From Pseudomonas mendocina (lineage in GTDB: Bacteria; Pseudomonadota; Gammaproteobacteria; Pseudomonadales; Pseudomonadaceae), in assembly GCA_037482215.1 (NCBI GenBank), contig CP148074.1:3534001-3598000 (forward strand): a DNA stretch of 64,000 bases, read 5' to 3'. The position numbers were made by a program, and so were the translations under genes. A model generated the notes under the pieces. It ran no database searches, had not been told where the DNA came from, and was given only the letters and a program-made list of their open reading frames with translations. Positions within the stretch are counted from its first letter, which is position 1. Every line of letters starts with the position of its first letter. This document shows positions 8,911 to 19,821 of the stretch, piece by piece.

Positions 8911-10356
8911 CTATTCCCCTACATATTCTAAGCCATAAGAACTCCGCATCTTCTTGACGTATTTGACCCAAACATCCATAACAACATTTTGCTCTGCGGA
9001 CAAATTATCGGACAGCTCATTCGCAGACTGTAGGAACTGCTCAAGCGTGTTAGGCGCACCATATTCGGGCAGACTCAAACGCATGCGGCAGAATTGACTC
9101 CATTGCTGTTTCTCCACCTCCGACAAAGTCTCCGGAAAGTTCCTACAGCGATATCGGAACAACAACTCAGGCAAGCGCGCATCATCAAACATCCATGACT
9201 CGCCGGCCAAATGCTGTGGATCGCAATTACGAACTTGCTCGCACAAGCGCCGATCCCTATCGCCAATGAATCCATCATAGAGTTGTTGTTCTGGGTCAGC
9301 GCTACCAGCGAAACTCTCTTCGGCGTAAACCTCAACCAGCTTCCCCTTCCAATCTGCTGCTCGCTCACGCAACTGCTCTGCCCTGCTTTCACACAGCGCA
9401 ACATCCAGCTGCAAACGCTCTATATCCTGGGCCCGCAGAACATTCATCGGGGCAACCACAGGGCAGCGGTTGATATGCAGCAGCTTAAGCGGCACTGGCA
9501 GCTGCCCAGAGGCTAGGTCGTCACGTCGCGTATAAAGGCGTGTACGCAACGTTTCTGCCGACTCCTCCAGCAAGGGAGAGATATCGGACTGTAGATCACA
9601 AACAATCAATGCATTGCGATTACGCGGATGCCACGCCAGCGGCAGCGCCAGGGATAAATAATGACGAGCGCCAGCAAACCGACCACTGATGTGCACGAAC
9701 GGTTGGAGCAGACGGATCTGATCCATCACCCGCTGCTTACTGCGCAGCTGATAGAAATAGTTGTAGAGCTTGGGCTGCGTATTTTTCAGCAGGCGCGCCA
9801 AGGCAATGGTTGCCCGTACATCAGACAGCGCGTCGTGCGCCTGCCCATGTTCAATCCCATTGGCGACTGTAAGGCGTTCCAACTTCAGGCTCACCTGACC
9901 GTTATCCTGCGGCCAGTTGATGCCCTCCGGGCGTAATGCATAAGCCGTGCGCACCAGATCAATCAAATCCCAACGACTATTTCCTCCTTGCCACTCCCGC
10001 GCGTAGGGATCGAAAAAATTTCGATACAGGCTGTAACGAGTAACTTCATCATCGAAACGCAGGCTGTTGTAACCCACGCCACACGTGCCGGGCGCAGCCA
10101 GTTCAGCATGCACGCGGGTCATGAACTCAGCCTCAGCCAGCCCTTTTTGCTCGAGTACCTGCGGGGTGATACCGGTCACTAGGCAGGCAGCAGGATGAGG
10201 CAAAATATCGTCACTTAATCGGCAATAAATATTCAGCGGCTCGCCAATCTCATTGAGGTCTTCATCCGTGCGAATGCCCGCTACTTGAAGCGGCCGGTCG
10301 CGGCGCGGGTCAATTCCTGTGGTTTCGTAGTCGTACCAGAAAAGGCTTGCAGTCAC
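8911..10356 (-). CDS. sbcB: exodeoxyribonuclease I
   Basis: A 481-residue 3'-5' single-strand DNA exonuclease of the DEDD superfamily, acting in recombination and mismatch repair; E. coli ExoI is 475 residues. The N-terminal motif WYDYETTG supplies Asp9 and Glu11. Later acidic motifs appear in GYNSLRFDDEVTRY and HDALSDVRATIAL, and the ExoI-specific C-terminal domain follows. The start is set at GTG 10356 because MTASLFWYDYETTG matches the family and AGGAC precedes it. An upstream start at 10395 would add 13 unlikely residues. It is convergent with mvaT. Confidence 0.95.
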   Translation of the reverse strand: MTASLFWYDYETTGIDPRRDRPLQVAGIRTDEDLNEIGEPLNIYCRLSDDILPHPAACLVTGITPQVLEQKGLAEAEFMTRVHAELAAPGTCGVGYNSLRFDDEVTRYSLYRNFFDPYAREWQGGNSRWDLIDLVRTAYALRPEGINWPQDNGQVSLKLERLTVANGIEHGQAHDALSDVRATIALARLLKNTQPKLYNYFYQLRSKQRVMDQIRLLQPFVHISGRFAGARHYLSLALPLAWHPRNRNALIVCDLQSDISPLLEESAETLRTRLYTRRDDLASGQLPVPLKLLHINRCPVVAPMNVLRAQDIERLQLDVALCESRAEQLRERAADWKGKLVEVYAEESFAGSADPEQQLYDGFIGDRDRRLCEQVRNCDPQHLAGESWMFDDARLPELLFRYRCRNFPETLSEVEKQQWSQFCRMRLSLPEYGAPNTLEQFLQSANELSDNLSAEQNVVMDVWVKYVKKMRSSYGLEYVGE

Positions 10357-10565
10357 GGTAAAAGTCCTGAGGTGGAGGCATACGCAGTCTAACACCCGAT
10401 GCCGGAGCTGCCTGTGCTAGCAGCCCTTTGCCAGCCTAACGGGGTGAGCTTTTTACCGATTTTGCGCAGCGATGAATCTCAGAGGACTCTTAAGCAATTG
10501 CCAAGACAGGTTGCTTCACGATCTGCAGCTAGCTAGCATCGGGCTTTACTCTTCGTAATCAGCCG

Positions 10566-11291
10566 ATGTCGCCGACGTTATCTTCTGGGTCAAATACCGC
10601 ACAGTCCGCTTTACTGGATACCCGTTATCAGGTGGAAACACCTGAGGGCATTGATCTGGTGCTACGCCCTGCTGGTGCTGTGCCCAGAGCCTTGGCTTTT
10701 GCCATCGACTTTCTGATTCGCGCCGTCATCCTCGCAGTACTGTTCACCCTGCTGGCCATGCTTGGTCAATTTGGTATTGGCCTGTCCAGCATCCTTCTGT
10801 TTGTTGTGCACTGGTGGTACATGGTGCTGTTTGAGGTGCTCAATCAGGGGCGTACGCCTGGTAAGAAACTACTTGGCCTGCGTGTAATTCATGACGACGG
10901 CACCCCCATCGGCTGGCAGGCATCGCTGACGCGCAACCTGCTGCGCACCGTAGACATGCTGCCCTTCGCCTATGCATTTGGCTTGCTTAGCTGCCTGAAC
11001 CACCCGGCATTCAAACGCCTGGGAGACATTGCAGCCGGCACACTGGTGGTCTACCAGGACAGCCCACCCCAATCGCGCCAGTTGAGCGGCGCGCAAGCCT
11101 TAGCGGCTCCGTTTGCCATGAGCCTTAATGAGCAGCGAGCGCTGATTGGATTTTCCGAACGCGCAGATGACCTATCGGCCAGCCGCCGCCAGGAGCTGGC
11201 AGAAATACTGGCCGATCCACTGCGTGTACCGCCCGAGTTAGCCGAATCGCAGATCCATGGAATTGCCCGCGGTTTGATGGGGCCAACATGA
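10566..11291 (+). CDS. RDD family membrane protein
   Basis: A 241-residue integral membrane protein, first gene of a six-gene operon. An RDD-like domain starts around residue 38 (PRALAFAIDFLIRAVIL). Hydrophobic helices lie at about 40-70 and 75-95, followed by the conserved NQGRTPGKKLLGLRV segment and a third helix near 140-150. The C-terminal 65 residues are cytoplasmic and charged. RDD proteins have no single defined function; some transport ions or accompany membrane remodelling systems. The ATG overlap with the next gene indicates translational coupling. Confidence 0.85.
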   Translation: MSPTLSSGSNTAQSALLDTRYQVETPEGIDLVLRPAGAVPRALAFAIDFLIRAVILAVLFTLLAMLGQFGIGLSSILLFVVHWWYMVLFEVLNQGRTPGKKLLGLRVIHDDGTPIGWQASLTRNLLRTVDMLPFAYAFGLLSCLNHPAFKRLGDIAAGTLVVYQDSPPQSRQLSGAQALAAPFAMSLNEQRALIGFSERADDLSASRRQELAEILADPLRVPPELAESQIHGIARGLMGPT

Positions 11292-12268
11292 AACAGAGCC
11301 TGTTTGAGCAAGTCCATGAACAAGACTGGCGAAGCTTCAGCGAACTGCTGGACATGCTGGAAAAAGGCAAAGCGCTGCCAGAACAGACTAGCCGCTTTGC
11401 CGCCGGGTACAGACGCTTATGCCAGCAGCTAGCAGTCGCACAAGATCGAGGCTATAGCAGCCACCTGATCGACCGCCTGCAACATCTAGCAATGCGTGGG
11501 CATCAACAGTTCTACCGGCATCGCAGCCCTTTGGCGGGGCAATTCCTGAGTTTTATCCTGTCTGGTTTTCCACAGCTGGTTAGAGCGCAATGGCGTTATG
11601 TGACTGCGGCGACCTTGATGTTCTTCGGCAGCCTGCTGCTGATGGGAACACTGGTATACAGCGTGCCGGAGCTTGTCTACAGCGTACTGCCTACTGAGCA
11701 AGTCGCTGAGATGGAAAAGATGTATGACCCGGAAGCCCGGCGCATCGGCCGTTTCAGCGAGCGAGGTTCTAGCGAAGACTGGGTGATGTTTGGCTTCTAC
11801 ATCATGAACAACATCGGCATCGCCTTTCAGACCTTTGCCAGCGGCCTGCTGTTTGGCCTAGGCACACTTTTCTATCTGTTGTTTAACGGCGTAGTGATTG
11901 GTTCGGTAGCGGGACACCTGACGCAGATTGGCTTTGGCGAAACCTTCTGGTCATTTGTGATCGGCCACGGCGCCTTTGAACTGACAGCCATCGCCCTGGC
12001 CGGAGCCGGCGGGCTCAAACTCGGTTGGGTGTTGCTGGTTCCCGGCCGTCTGCCTCGGGGTGAAGCCTTACGCCTGGCCGCCATCGACGGAGTCAAGCTA
12101 TTGGGTGGCGCTGCCCTCTTCCTGTTGATCGCCGCCTTTATCGAAGCCTACTGGTCCTCCATGACCCTAGCCACACCCACGCTCAAATACTGGGTAGGGG
12201 CTGCACTGTGGATTGTGGTGTTGTCTTACTTGCTGTTGTCCGGGCGAGGTGAACATGCGCCCAAGTGA
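11288..12268 (+). CDS. SpoIIM-like (stage II sporulation protein M family) membrane protein
   Basis: A 326-residue multi-pass membrane protein. About 90 N-terminal cytoplasmic residues precede hydrophobic helices near 107-130, 175-200, 205-235, 250-275 and 295-320. The segment FGLGTLFYLLFNGVVIGSV and the GHGAFELTAIALAGAGGLKLG motif (around residue 230) are characteristic of the SpoIIM/DUF95 family. In Bacillus SpoIIM works in engulfment. This organism does not sporulate, and the family here belongs to the MoxR-DUF58-type operon. It starts inside the previous stop codon (ATGA). Confidence 0.87.
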   Translation: MKQSLFEQVHEQDWRSFSELLDMLEKGKALPEQTSRFAAGYRRLCQQLAVAQDRGYSSHLIDRLQHLAMRGHQQFYRHRSPLAGQFLSFILSGFPQLVRAQWRYVTAATLMFFGSLLLMGTLVYSVPELVYSVLPTEQVAEMEKMYDPEARRIGRFSERGSSEDWVMFGFYIMNNIGIAFQTFASGLLFGLGTLFYLLFNGVVIGSVAGHLTQIGFGETFWSFVIGHGAFELTAIALAGAGGLKLGWVLLVPGRLPRGEALRLAAIDGVKLLGGAALFLLIAAFIEAYWSSMTLATPTLKYWVGAALWIVVLSYLLLSGRGEHAPK

Positions 12269-13847
12269 CGCCAGCGTGGTGATTCGCCCTCGCAACACAT
12301 GGGAAGCCATTGACCTCGGCGTACTGCTAGCGCGCAAACATGCCGGACTGCTGATGCTGAGTTGGGCGCTGGTCACCCTACCTCTGTTCGCGCTGTTGTG
12401 CCTGCTGTTCTGGGATTACCCGACGGTAGCTGTGCTGCTGTTCTGGTGGTTGAAACCGGCTTACGAACGCCTGCCGTTGTTTATCCTGTCCAACGCACTG
12501 TTTGGTGCAATCCCCACACTGAGACAGGCAATCAAGGCCCTGCCCGGCCTGCTGAGGCCACAACTACTGGCATCCTTGACCTTGCACCGCTTCAGCCTGA
12601 CACGCAGTTTCGATCTGCCAGTTATGCAGTTAGAAGGTCTTGCTGGAGATGAGCGCAAACGTCGCCTGGTCATTCTGCAACAACGCAATACCCGCCCGGC
12701 CAGTTGGCTGACCATTATTGGTGTGCATCTTGAGTCTGCCCTGTGGATAGGCGGCATCAGCCTGTTCTACATGCTCATGCCGGGGCAAATGGAAACCAAC
12801 TGGCAGTGGGCCCAACTGATCGACAGCGGCGCGCAAGAGTGGCTGTGGCTGGAGCACCTGTCTAACTTTGTGTATGCCCTGGGCTTGGTTATCTGGGGGC
12901 CGGTGTATGTAGCCTGCGGCTTTACTCTGTATCTGAACCGTCGCACGGAACTGGAAGCCTGGGACATCGAGCTGGTATTCCGTCAGTTGGCCCAGCGCTT
13001 GCGTGGTGTCGCAGCGGCCCTGCTTCTGAGCTGCTGCATGCTGTTTCAACTCTCCCCGGACAGCGCGTTGGCCACTGAAAATAGTGCTGCCGAAGCGGAA
13101 ACCAGCTGCCCTGTGCCCGATCAAGACCCGAACGGCCCGCTTAGCGATCGCTTGCTGAATCAGCCACTAACCAGCCAAGCCGCGCAGGACAGCGTCAATA
13201 ACCTGCTCACCAACCCGCCCTTCCAGCACCGGGAACAAGTCACACGCTGGCGCCTAGGGGACGAGCAAAGTAGCGGCGGCGATGATGAACAAGGCACGCT
13301 GAGTGAGCTGCTCAAAGGCTTCTTCGAGCTAATGAAATTCTGGCAACACATCAATGCAGTGGCCGAATTGTTCGAAGCTCTACTCTGGGCGCTCATGTTC
13401 GGTCTCATAGGCTGGTTGATCTGGCGCTACCGCGAATGGCTGGCAACCTTCACTGGACGCTTGGGTTTGCCCCAAAAACAGCCAGTCCAAGCCCCCCAAC
13501 AACTATTCGGGCTGGATTTGGCGCCGCAGAACCTGCCTGAGGATATTGCCGCTGAGGCCGAACGGCTATGGGATGAACAGCCTCGTGCAGCTTTGAGCCT
13601 GCTCTATCGCGGTCTGCTCAGCCGCTTAGTGCACGAGTATCGCCTACCCCTCGAACCCTCTCACACCGAGAGCGAAGTCCTGCATCTGGTGGAAAGGATT
13701 GGCCAAGACCAGCTAGGCCAGTTCAGCCAAAGCCTGACTGGGCACTGGCAGAATCTTGCCTACGGGCATCGCCTTCCCCCTGCCGAGCTAAAACACGATC
13801 TTTGTACTGCCTGGCGACAGCTGTTTAAGCAAGAGGTACAGGCATGA
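12255..13847 (+). CDS. membrane protein with C-terminal DUF4129 domain
   Basis: A 530-residue membrane protein starting at the ATG preceded by AGGTGA and overlapping the SpoIIM-like gene by 14 bp. The first 260 residues are hydrophobic with several helices. A periplasmic region follows, then a late helix (about 375-395, LLWALMFGLIGWLIWRY). The C-terminal cytoplasmic DUF4129 segment (AAEAERLWDEQPRAALSLLYRG, about 430-520) ends the protein. DUF4129 proteins accompany MoxR ATPases and DUF58 proteins, and some include transglutaminase modules, which I do not see here. Role unknown. Confidence 0.82.
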   Translation: MRPSDASVVIRPRNTWEAIDLGVLLARKHAGLLMLSWALVTLPLFALLCLLFWDYPTVAVLLFWWLKPAYERLPLFILSNALFGAIPTLRQAIKALPGLLRPQLLASLTLHRFSLTRSFDLPVMQLEGLAGDERKRRLVILQQRNTRPASWLTIIGVHLESALWIGGISLFYMLMPGQMETNWQWAQLIDSGAQEWLWLEHLSNFVYALGLVIWGPVYVACGFTLYLNRRTELEAWDIELVFRQLAQRLRGVAAALLLSCCMLFQLSPDSALATENSAAEAETSCPVPDQDPNGPLSDRLLNQPLTSQAAQDSVNNLLTNPPFQHREQVTRWRLGDEQSSGGDDEQGTLSELLKGFFELMKFWQHINAVAELFEALLWALMFGLIGWLIWRYREWLATFTGRLGLPQKQPVQAPQQLFGLDLAPQNLPEDIAAEAERLWDEQPRAALSLLYRGLLSRLVHEYRLPLEPSHTESEVLHLVERIGQDQLGQFSQSLTGHWQNLAYGHRLPPAELKHDLCTAWRQLFKQEVQA

Positions 13848-15087
13848 GCCGTAGCCTGCGCATCAGCCTGCTCATTGTCCTGGCCGTGCTCGTTCTGCTG
13901 GCCGGATACCTCGGCAGTCAGCTCAGCCCGTATGAAGAAACCGTTGAGCATGGCCCCGCACCTGAAGCACTGGCCAACCCGTATCTGGCTGCCGAGCGCT
14001 TCCTACAGGAACGCGGCTTACAGGTTACGCAGGCTGATAACTTGGAGATTCTCAAAACCCTGCCCAGCCAAGGCCAGACGCTGTTGCTGCTGGGTGATCG
14101 CAGCAACATGACACCCAGCCAGACGAAACGCGCACTGGACTGGGCAGCCAAAGGCGGGCACCTGCTTTTCGTGGCCGAACGCCTGTGGGATGAGGACGAA
14201 GAGAAAAGCGGCGACTTGCTGCTGGACAGCCTCGGCATACAGCAATACGAAAGCGAAACGCTGGATGACGAAGAAAGTACCGAAGCGCCCACCGAAGGTG
14301 AAAAGGCTTCGTCCGATCCTGCGCCCCCTGCCATCGAGGAACAATCGCAATCCCCTGAAAATGAAGAGAACGCAGCGGTCAGTTACCCCGAATTGACCCA
14401 GCTGTTCCTTCAGAACGAAAAGGCTCCGGCCTATATTAACTTCGACACCCGCTTCCACCTGTACGACGCCCCCAACCGTGCGCACGCCTGGGCCAACAGC
14501 GAATCGGCAACCCATATGATCCAGACCTACCACGGCGACGGCTTGATTACAGTACTCACCGATTCATGGATCTGGCAGAACGACCGCATTGGTGAATACG
14601 ACAACGCCTGGCTGCTCTGGTACATGACACAGGACAGCCAAGTCACCTTGGTTTATCGCGCGGATCGCGACAATCTGTTCACTTTGCTACTGCGCCACTT
14701 CCCGCAGGCCTTGGTAGCACTGGCACTGTTGCTCATTGGCAGCCTATGGTACCTAGGCATGCGCCACGGCCCGATTCAGCAACCGGCCAGCCGTAACCGC
14801 CGCCAGTTGCAGGAACACCTGCGTGCCAGTGCGAACTTCTTGCTCCGCCACAACGGCCAAACTGCCCTACTGCAAACGCTGCAACAGGACATTCAGCGCC
14901 GAGCCCGGCAACGGCACCCAGGCTTCGAGCGGCTCCCTGTTGCCGAACAATGGCAGGTACTTAGCCGTCTCAGCCGCCAACCCACCAGCGCCATCAGCCA
15001 AGCCATGCGACCATTGACTGCACAAAAGCTGAGCGCCGCCGATTTCACCCGCCAGGTCGCCAACCTGCAAACACTCAGGAATGCCCT

Positions 15088-15091
<4 letters not shown>
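13844..15091 (+). CDS. DUF4350 domain membrane protein
   Basis: A 415-residue protein overlapping its upstream neighbour by 4 bp. TM1 lies at residues 5-23. A periplasmic domain (about 30-280) contains the segment LLLLGDRSNMTPSQ typical of DUF4350, with an acidic Glu/Ser/Pro-rich insertion at about 130-180. A second TM lies near 290-305 and a basic cytoplasmic tail follows. DUF4350 proteins are components of MoxR-DUF58 gene clusters. The insertion looks disordered and may be lineage-specific. Confidence 0.8.
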
Positions 15092-16143
<1,052 letters not shown>

Positions 16144-16168
16144 TCGGTGACAACAAAGGCACTCCACT

Positions 16169-17500
16169 ATGAAGCCCTCCCGCACACTGCTCATTTGCCT
16201 GGCCGTCCTGCTGGGCATAGGCTGTCTGTTGGGTATTGCCAGTGCGGTAGGGCTGAAGCTGCCTGCATCATTCGACAGTCTCTACTGGGGACTGCTAATC
16301 CTGCTGGTCGCCACAGCCTTGGTGGATGCCTTACGCCTGCGCCGCCAGCCTTCACCGCGTATTGAACGACAGTTACCCGGCAATCTGCCGCTGGGACGCT
16401 GGAGTGAAGTATCCCTGCTTGTGCGGCACGATTTCGACCGGATGACCCTGCTGGATATATTCGATCATCTCCCTGCCGGTATGGACCACCAACATTTGCC
16501 GCTGAAGGTAGAGCTACGTCCCGGCGAACACACGCAAACCCACTACCGTGTGCGTCCGCTGCGACGAGGGCGCTTCCAGATTCCCTGTTGCGAGATCAGC
16601 CTGCCCAGCCCGCTGCGCTTATGGCATGCCCGCCGCTACCTGCCCATCAGCGGTGAAACCCGCGTTTACCCGGACTTCGCCCGCCTGCACGGCGCACGCC
16701 TGATGGCCGTTGAGGACTGGGTAAACCAATTGGGCATTCGTCAGCATCAGCGACGTGGCTTGGGGATGGAGTTCCACCAGCTACGTGAATTCCGCGATGG
16801 CGACACGCTACGCCAGATAGACTGGAAGGCCACTGCCCGCAAGCGCACTCCCATTGCCCGTGAGTATCAGGATGAGCGTGATCAACAGATCATCTTCCTA
16901 CTCGATTGTGGCCGACGCATGCGCAGCCATGACGGCGAGCTGTCCCATTTCGATCACGCCTTAAACGCATGCTTGCTGTTGAGCTATATAGCCCTGCGCC
17001 AAGGCGATGCTGTCGGCCTGGCCACCTTTGCCACACAGCAACAACGCTTCCTCCCTCCAGCCAAAGGTCAGACTCAGCTGAATGTATTGCTGAATGGACT
17101 GTATGACCTTGAGAGCACGCAACAGCCTGCTGATTTCAGCGGTGCTATCAACAATCTGCTTAAACGTCAGCGCCGACGCGCATTGGTCGTGCTGGTCAGT
17201 AACCTGCGTGATGAAGATGATCAGGACCTGCTAACAGCGGTAAAACGCTTAAGCCAGCAGCACCGCGTGCTGGTCGCCAGCCTGCGCGAAGAGGTGCTGG
17301 ACACGCTGAGGCAGGCACCGGTCGACAATTTCGATGCGGCGCTGGACTACTGCGGCACGGTCAACTATCTGAACGCACGCGCCGAGTTACACGAACGCCT
17401 TATTGCTAACCGGGTGCCGGTGCTTGAAGCCCGCCCCAATGAACTGGGGCCGCAGCTGGTCAACAGCTATCTGGCCTGGAAAAAAGCCGGGACGCTTTAA
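16169..17500 (+). CDS. DUF58 domain protein
   Basis: A 443-residue protein with two N-terminal membrane helices (about 5-28 and 34-55) and a large cytoplasmic part. The DUF58 signature GDTLRQIDWKATAR lies near residues 211-224. A VWA-like fold follows, with DQQIIFLLDCGRRMRSHD carrying a DxGxxM variant of the MIDAS DxSxS motif. DUF58 proteins are the expected partner of the MoxR ATPase encoded 25 bp upstream. This is the last gene of the operon. Confidence 0.92.
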   Translation: MKPSRTLLICLAVLLGIGCLLGIASAVGLKLPASFDSLYWGLLILLVATALVDALRLRRQPSPRIERQLPGNLPLGRWSEVSLLVRHDFDRMTLLDIFDHLPAGMDHQHLPLKVELRPGEHTQTHYRVRPLRRGRFQIPCCEISLPSPLRLWHARRYLPISGETRVYPDFARLHGARLMAVEDWVNQLGIRQHQRRGLGMEFHQLREFRDGDTLRQIDWKATARKRTPIAREYQDERDQQIIFLLDCGRRMRSHDGELSHFDHALNACLLLSYIALRQGDAVGLATFATQQQRFLPPAKGQTQLNVLLNGLYDLESTQQPADFSGAINNLLKRQRRRALVVLVSNLRDEDDQDLLTAVKRLSQQHRVLVASLREEVLDTLRQAPVDNFDAALDYCGTVNYLNARAELHERLIANRVPVLEARPNELGPQLVNSYLAWKKAGTL

Positions 17501-17507
17501 ACGTCCC
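17489..17507 (+). terminator. small hairpin over the DUF58 stop codon
   Basis: GGGACG (17489-17494) and CGTCCC (17502-17507) flank a 7-nt loop containing the stop codon. There is no T-run, so termination is uncertain. Confidence 0.3.
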
Positions 17508-17517
17508 AGCTTGCCAA

Positions 17518-18255
17518 CTACAGCCAAGTTACGTGCTGCTCTAACGGGAAGCGCAAGCGCGGGTTGTAGACACCACGCTCATCCTCACGCCCTACTGCGA
17601 GCAACATAATCGGTACCGCCTTTTTCGGAATGGCCAACGTCTTACGCAGGCGCACCTCATCAAAGCCCTCCAGCGGGCAGGTGGAATACCCATGACTGTG
17701 GAAGGCCAGCATTAGATTCTGAGCAGCCAGCGCCGTAGACTTCACCGCCCAAACACGCATCTGGGTATAACTGTTGGGGGTTCGCATCAAAGGTTTACGC
17801 AAGCCGGCCACACGTAATAACTGACGCTTGAAAAAACCCTTAAGCCCCAAAGGGCCTTGGTCGTACTGAAACGGTGCAGTCTTGCGGTAAAACTGCTCGA
17901 CAGCCGCTGGCACCTGTGGCTCAGGCCACAGGTTGATAATGTCTTCGCAGGCTTTCTTCCAAGTATCCGGCCGGGCCAATACGGCAATAATCAGAGGCGC
18001 TTTAGCCGCATGCTGATACATGCACACGCCATGCAGCTTCTCCAGCAGCGCCGGATCACGCACCACCTGAAAATTCCAAGGTTGTAAGTTACACGAGTTA
18101 GGTGCGAGCACTGCCATTTCAAGGCAGTCGCGTATGACTTCATCAGGCACGGGGTCAGTTTTGAAGCGGCGCACCGAGCGACGGCTTTCGACCAGTGCTC
18201 TGAATTCGGTCGCGGTGGCAGGGAATACAGCGGTAGGTGAAGTGAACGAGCTCAT
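17518..18255 (-). CDS. nitroreductase family protein
   Basis: A 245-residue FMN-dependent oxidoreductase of the nitroreductase superfamily. The N-terminal signature ESRRSVRRFKTDPVPDEVI (about 28-46) contains the FMN-phosphate arginines. The segment APNSCNLQPWNFQVVRD (about 71-87) and the late ALAAQNLMLAFHSHGYSTCPLEGF region are typical. Enzymes of this family reduce quinones, nitro compounds or flavins with NAD(P)H; the substrate here is not predictable. GAGGA lies 7 nt before the ATG. It is convergent with the DUF58 gene. Confidence 0.9.
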   Translation of the reverse strand: MSSFTSPTAVFPATATEFRALVESRRSVRRFKTDPVPDEVIRDCLEMAVLAPNSCNLQPWNFQVVRDPALLEKLHGVCMYQHAAKAPLIIAVLARPDTWKKACEDIINLWPEPQVPAAVEQFYRKTAPFQYDQGPLGLKGFFKRQLLRVAGLRKPLMRTPNSYTQMRVWAVKSTALAAQNLMLAFHSHGYSTCPLEGFDEVRLRKTLAIPKKAVPIMLLAVGREDERGVYNPRLRFPLEQHVTWL

Positions 18256-18350
18256 CAGGACATCCTCGACATATCACCCTGATTAAGCCGTGTTGCACTG
18301 AAGCGGACAAGCCTTAGGAAGCTTAGTCCGCAGCGTTGGCAGAAATGGCC

Positions 18351-18833
18351 TCAGCCCAGTGCTTTTTCGATGGCCTGGATGATTGAAGGATCATCCGGTG
18401 ATGTGCGAGGGGAGAAACGTGCCAGCACGCGCCCGTCATGCCCCACCAGAAACTTCTCAAAATTCCAGGTAATGTCTCCGGGGAACTCAGCCCCCTCCCC
18501 TGCAAGCAGGCGGTACAGTGGATGACGATCCGGGCCATTCACGTCGAGCTTGCTGCCCAAAGGAAAGGTCACGCCGTAATTCAGCGTACAAAACTCACGA
18601 ATCGCTTCTTCGCTGTCCGGTTCTTGTCCGGCGAACTGGTTGCATGGCAGGCCAAGCACAGTAAAGCCGCGGGACTTGTACTGCTGGTAGAGCTTTTCCA
18701 ACGCTGCATACTGAGGTGTCAGCCCACACTTAGAGGCGACATTAACCACCAGAACCAACTGATCCTTGTAAGGTGCCAGTGGCAACTCCTGACCGTCCAA
18801 TGCGCGAAGGCTGAGGTCGTGAAAGGCACTCAT
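18351..18833 (-). CDS. glutathione peroxidase family (thioredoxin/glutathione-dependent hydroperoxidase)
   Basis: A 160-residue peroxidase of the GPx family. The catalytic residues are visible: Cys36 in NVASKCGLTP (cysteine, not selenocysteine), Gln70 in CNQFAGQEP, and Trp123-Asn124 in ITWNFEKFLV. The ATG at 18833 is chosen because AAGGAGA lies just upstream and MSAFHDLS is the family-like start; the longer frame is rejected. The enzyme reduces hydroperoxides in the cytoplasm, in bacteria often using thioredoxin. It lies downstream of slyD on the same strand but is separated by a terminator. Confidence 0.92.
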   Translation of the reverse strand: MSAFHDLSLRALDGQELPLAPYKDQLVLVVNVASKCGLTPQYAALEKLYQQYKSRGFTVLGLPCNQFAGQEPDSEEAIREFCTLNYGVTFPLGSKLDVNGPDRHPLYRLLAGEGAEFPGDITWNFEKFLVGHDGRVLARFSPRTSPDDPSIIQAIEKALG

Positions 18834-18872
18834 TGCTATCTCCTTGAAATGACGCAGGTTCATACGGTGGAT

Positions 18873-18903
18873 AAAAAAGGCGCCTCGGAAAGGCGCCCTT
18901 TAT
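18873..18903 (-). terminator. slyD-side intrinsic terminator
   Basis: On the minus strand, GGCGCC, a 7-nt spacer and GGCGCC form a stem followed by a run of T residues. It lies 76-106 bp downstream of slyD and 40 bp before the glutathione peroxidase start. Confidence 0.8.
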
Positions 18904-18978
18904 GCGTATCAGCTTAGCAGTCCGGCCAGCATTCGTTACAACCACAAGTCGAATTTTGACCGGGCAATAGCGCCAAAC

Positions 18979-19464
18979 TTAGTGGTGATGACCACCTTCG
19001 CCATGGATATGGCCATGGGCAACTTCTTCGTCGCTGGCATCACGCACGTTTACAACCTTGACCTTGAAGTGCAGACGCTGACCTGCCAGCGGGTGGTTGC
19101 CGTCAACGATAACGTCGTCGCCATCCAGCTCACGAATAGTCACGATCTGCATGCCGCCGTCCGGAGCGGACGCGTGGAATTGCATACCGACTTCCAGCTC
19201 ATCCACGCCTTCAAACATTGAACGATTCAGGGTAGCAACCAGCTCCGGGCTGAACTCACCGTAAGCTTCTTCCGGCTCAACGGCCACAGTCAGTTCGTCG
19301 CCAGCCTGCTTGCCTTCCAGAGCCTTTTCCAGACCACGGATGATGTTGCTGGCACCGTGCAGGTAAACCAGAGGCGCTGCACCCTCGGAGCTGTCGATCA
19401 CCTCACCGGCATCGTTAGTCAGGGTATAGTCGATGGAGACGGCCTTATTGGCGGCGATCAACAT
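18979..19464 (-). CDS. slyD: FKBP-type peptidyl-prolyl isomerase SlyD
   Basis: A 161-residue cytoplasmic prolyl isomerase and chaperone. The FKBP half-domain starts at about residue 5, interrupted by the IF chaperone insert (about 68-125, AYGEFSPELVATLNRSMF onward), and resumes with NHPLAGQRLHFKVKV. The C-terminus is short and His-rich (HGHIHGEGGHHH), a potential nickel-binding tail as in E. coli SlyD but much shorter and without its cysteines. It neighbours ackA-pta as in P. aeruginosa. Confidence 0.94.
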   Translation of the reverse strand: MLIAANKAVSIDYTLTNDAGEVIDSSEGAAPLVYLHGASNIIRGLEKALEGKQAGDELTVAVEPEEAYGEFSPELVATLNRSMFEGVDELEVGMQFHASAPDGGMQIVTIRELDGDDVIVDGNHPLAGQRLHFKVKVVNVRDASDEEVAHGHIHGEGGHHH

Positions 19465-19542
19465 AGGGGCGGGACCTTATTTTGAGGAAAAGAGAATGTG
19501 CAAGTTTACCCAAGGCTTCGAGTGAAAGCTAACAGCCCGCAG

Positions 19543-19821
19543 ATGGACGGACAAAATGCCATGGCAGTAAGGCTGGTTGATTTTCGTCAGGATGAGGAAG
19601 GCTATTGGGTGGCAGTATTGTCCTGCGGCCACACCCAGCATCTGCGCCATCAGCCGCCATGGCAGAACCGCGAGTGGGTGTTGGATGAAACTCAGCGTAA
19701 CCTCCGCCTAGGCGAGATTTTTGAGTGTGGCTGGTGCGCAAAAGCCTTGCACGCCGGTGGCATACCTTCCGAAGATATCGATTCAGTAATAGCGTCAAAA
19801 GAGCGGAACAAGGAGCCGTAG
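19543..19821 (+). CDS. DUF3565 domain protein
   Basis: A 92-residue soluble protein. The DUF3565 signature is visible as VRLVDFRQDEEGYWVAVLSC, then GHTQHLRHQPPW, and a late CGWC motif. Together these give Cys and His residues that could form a metal site. Several in-frame starts exist: GTG 19498, ATG 19543 and ATG 19561. 19543 is a compromise, since no start has a clear ribosome-binding site. Its stop codon directly abuts the ackA ATG, so the two genes are probably co-transcribed and coupled. Function unknown. Confidence 0.78.
   Translation: MDGQNAMAVRLVDFRQDEEGYWVAVLSCGHTQHLRHQPPWQNREWVLDETQRNLRLGEIFECGWCAKALHAGGIPSEDIDSVIASKERNKEP

Noticed and set aside
11288-12268. Sporulation function suggested by the SpoIIM-like gene
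   Set aside because: The rest of the window indicates a non-sporulating Pseudomonas-type organism, and the gene belongs to a MoxR-DUF58 operon.
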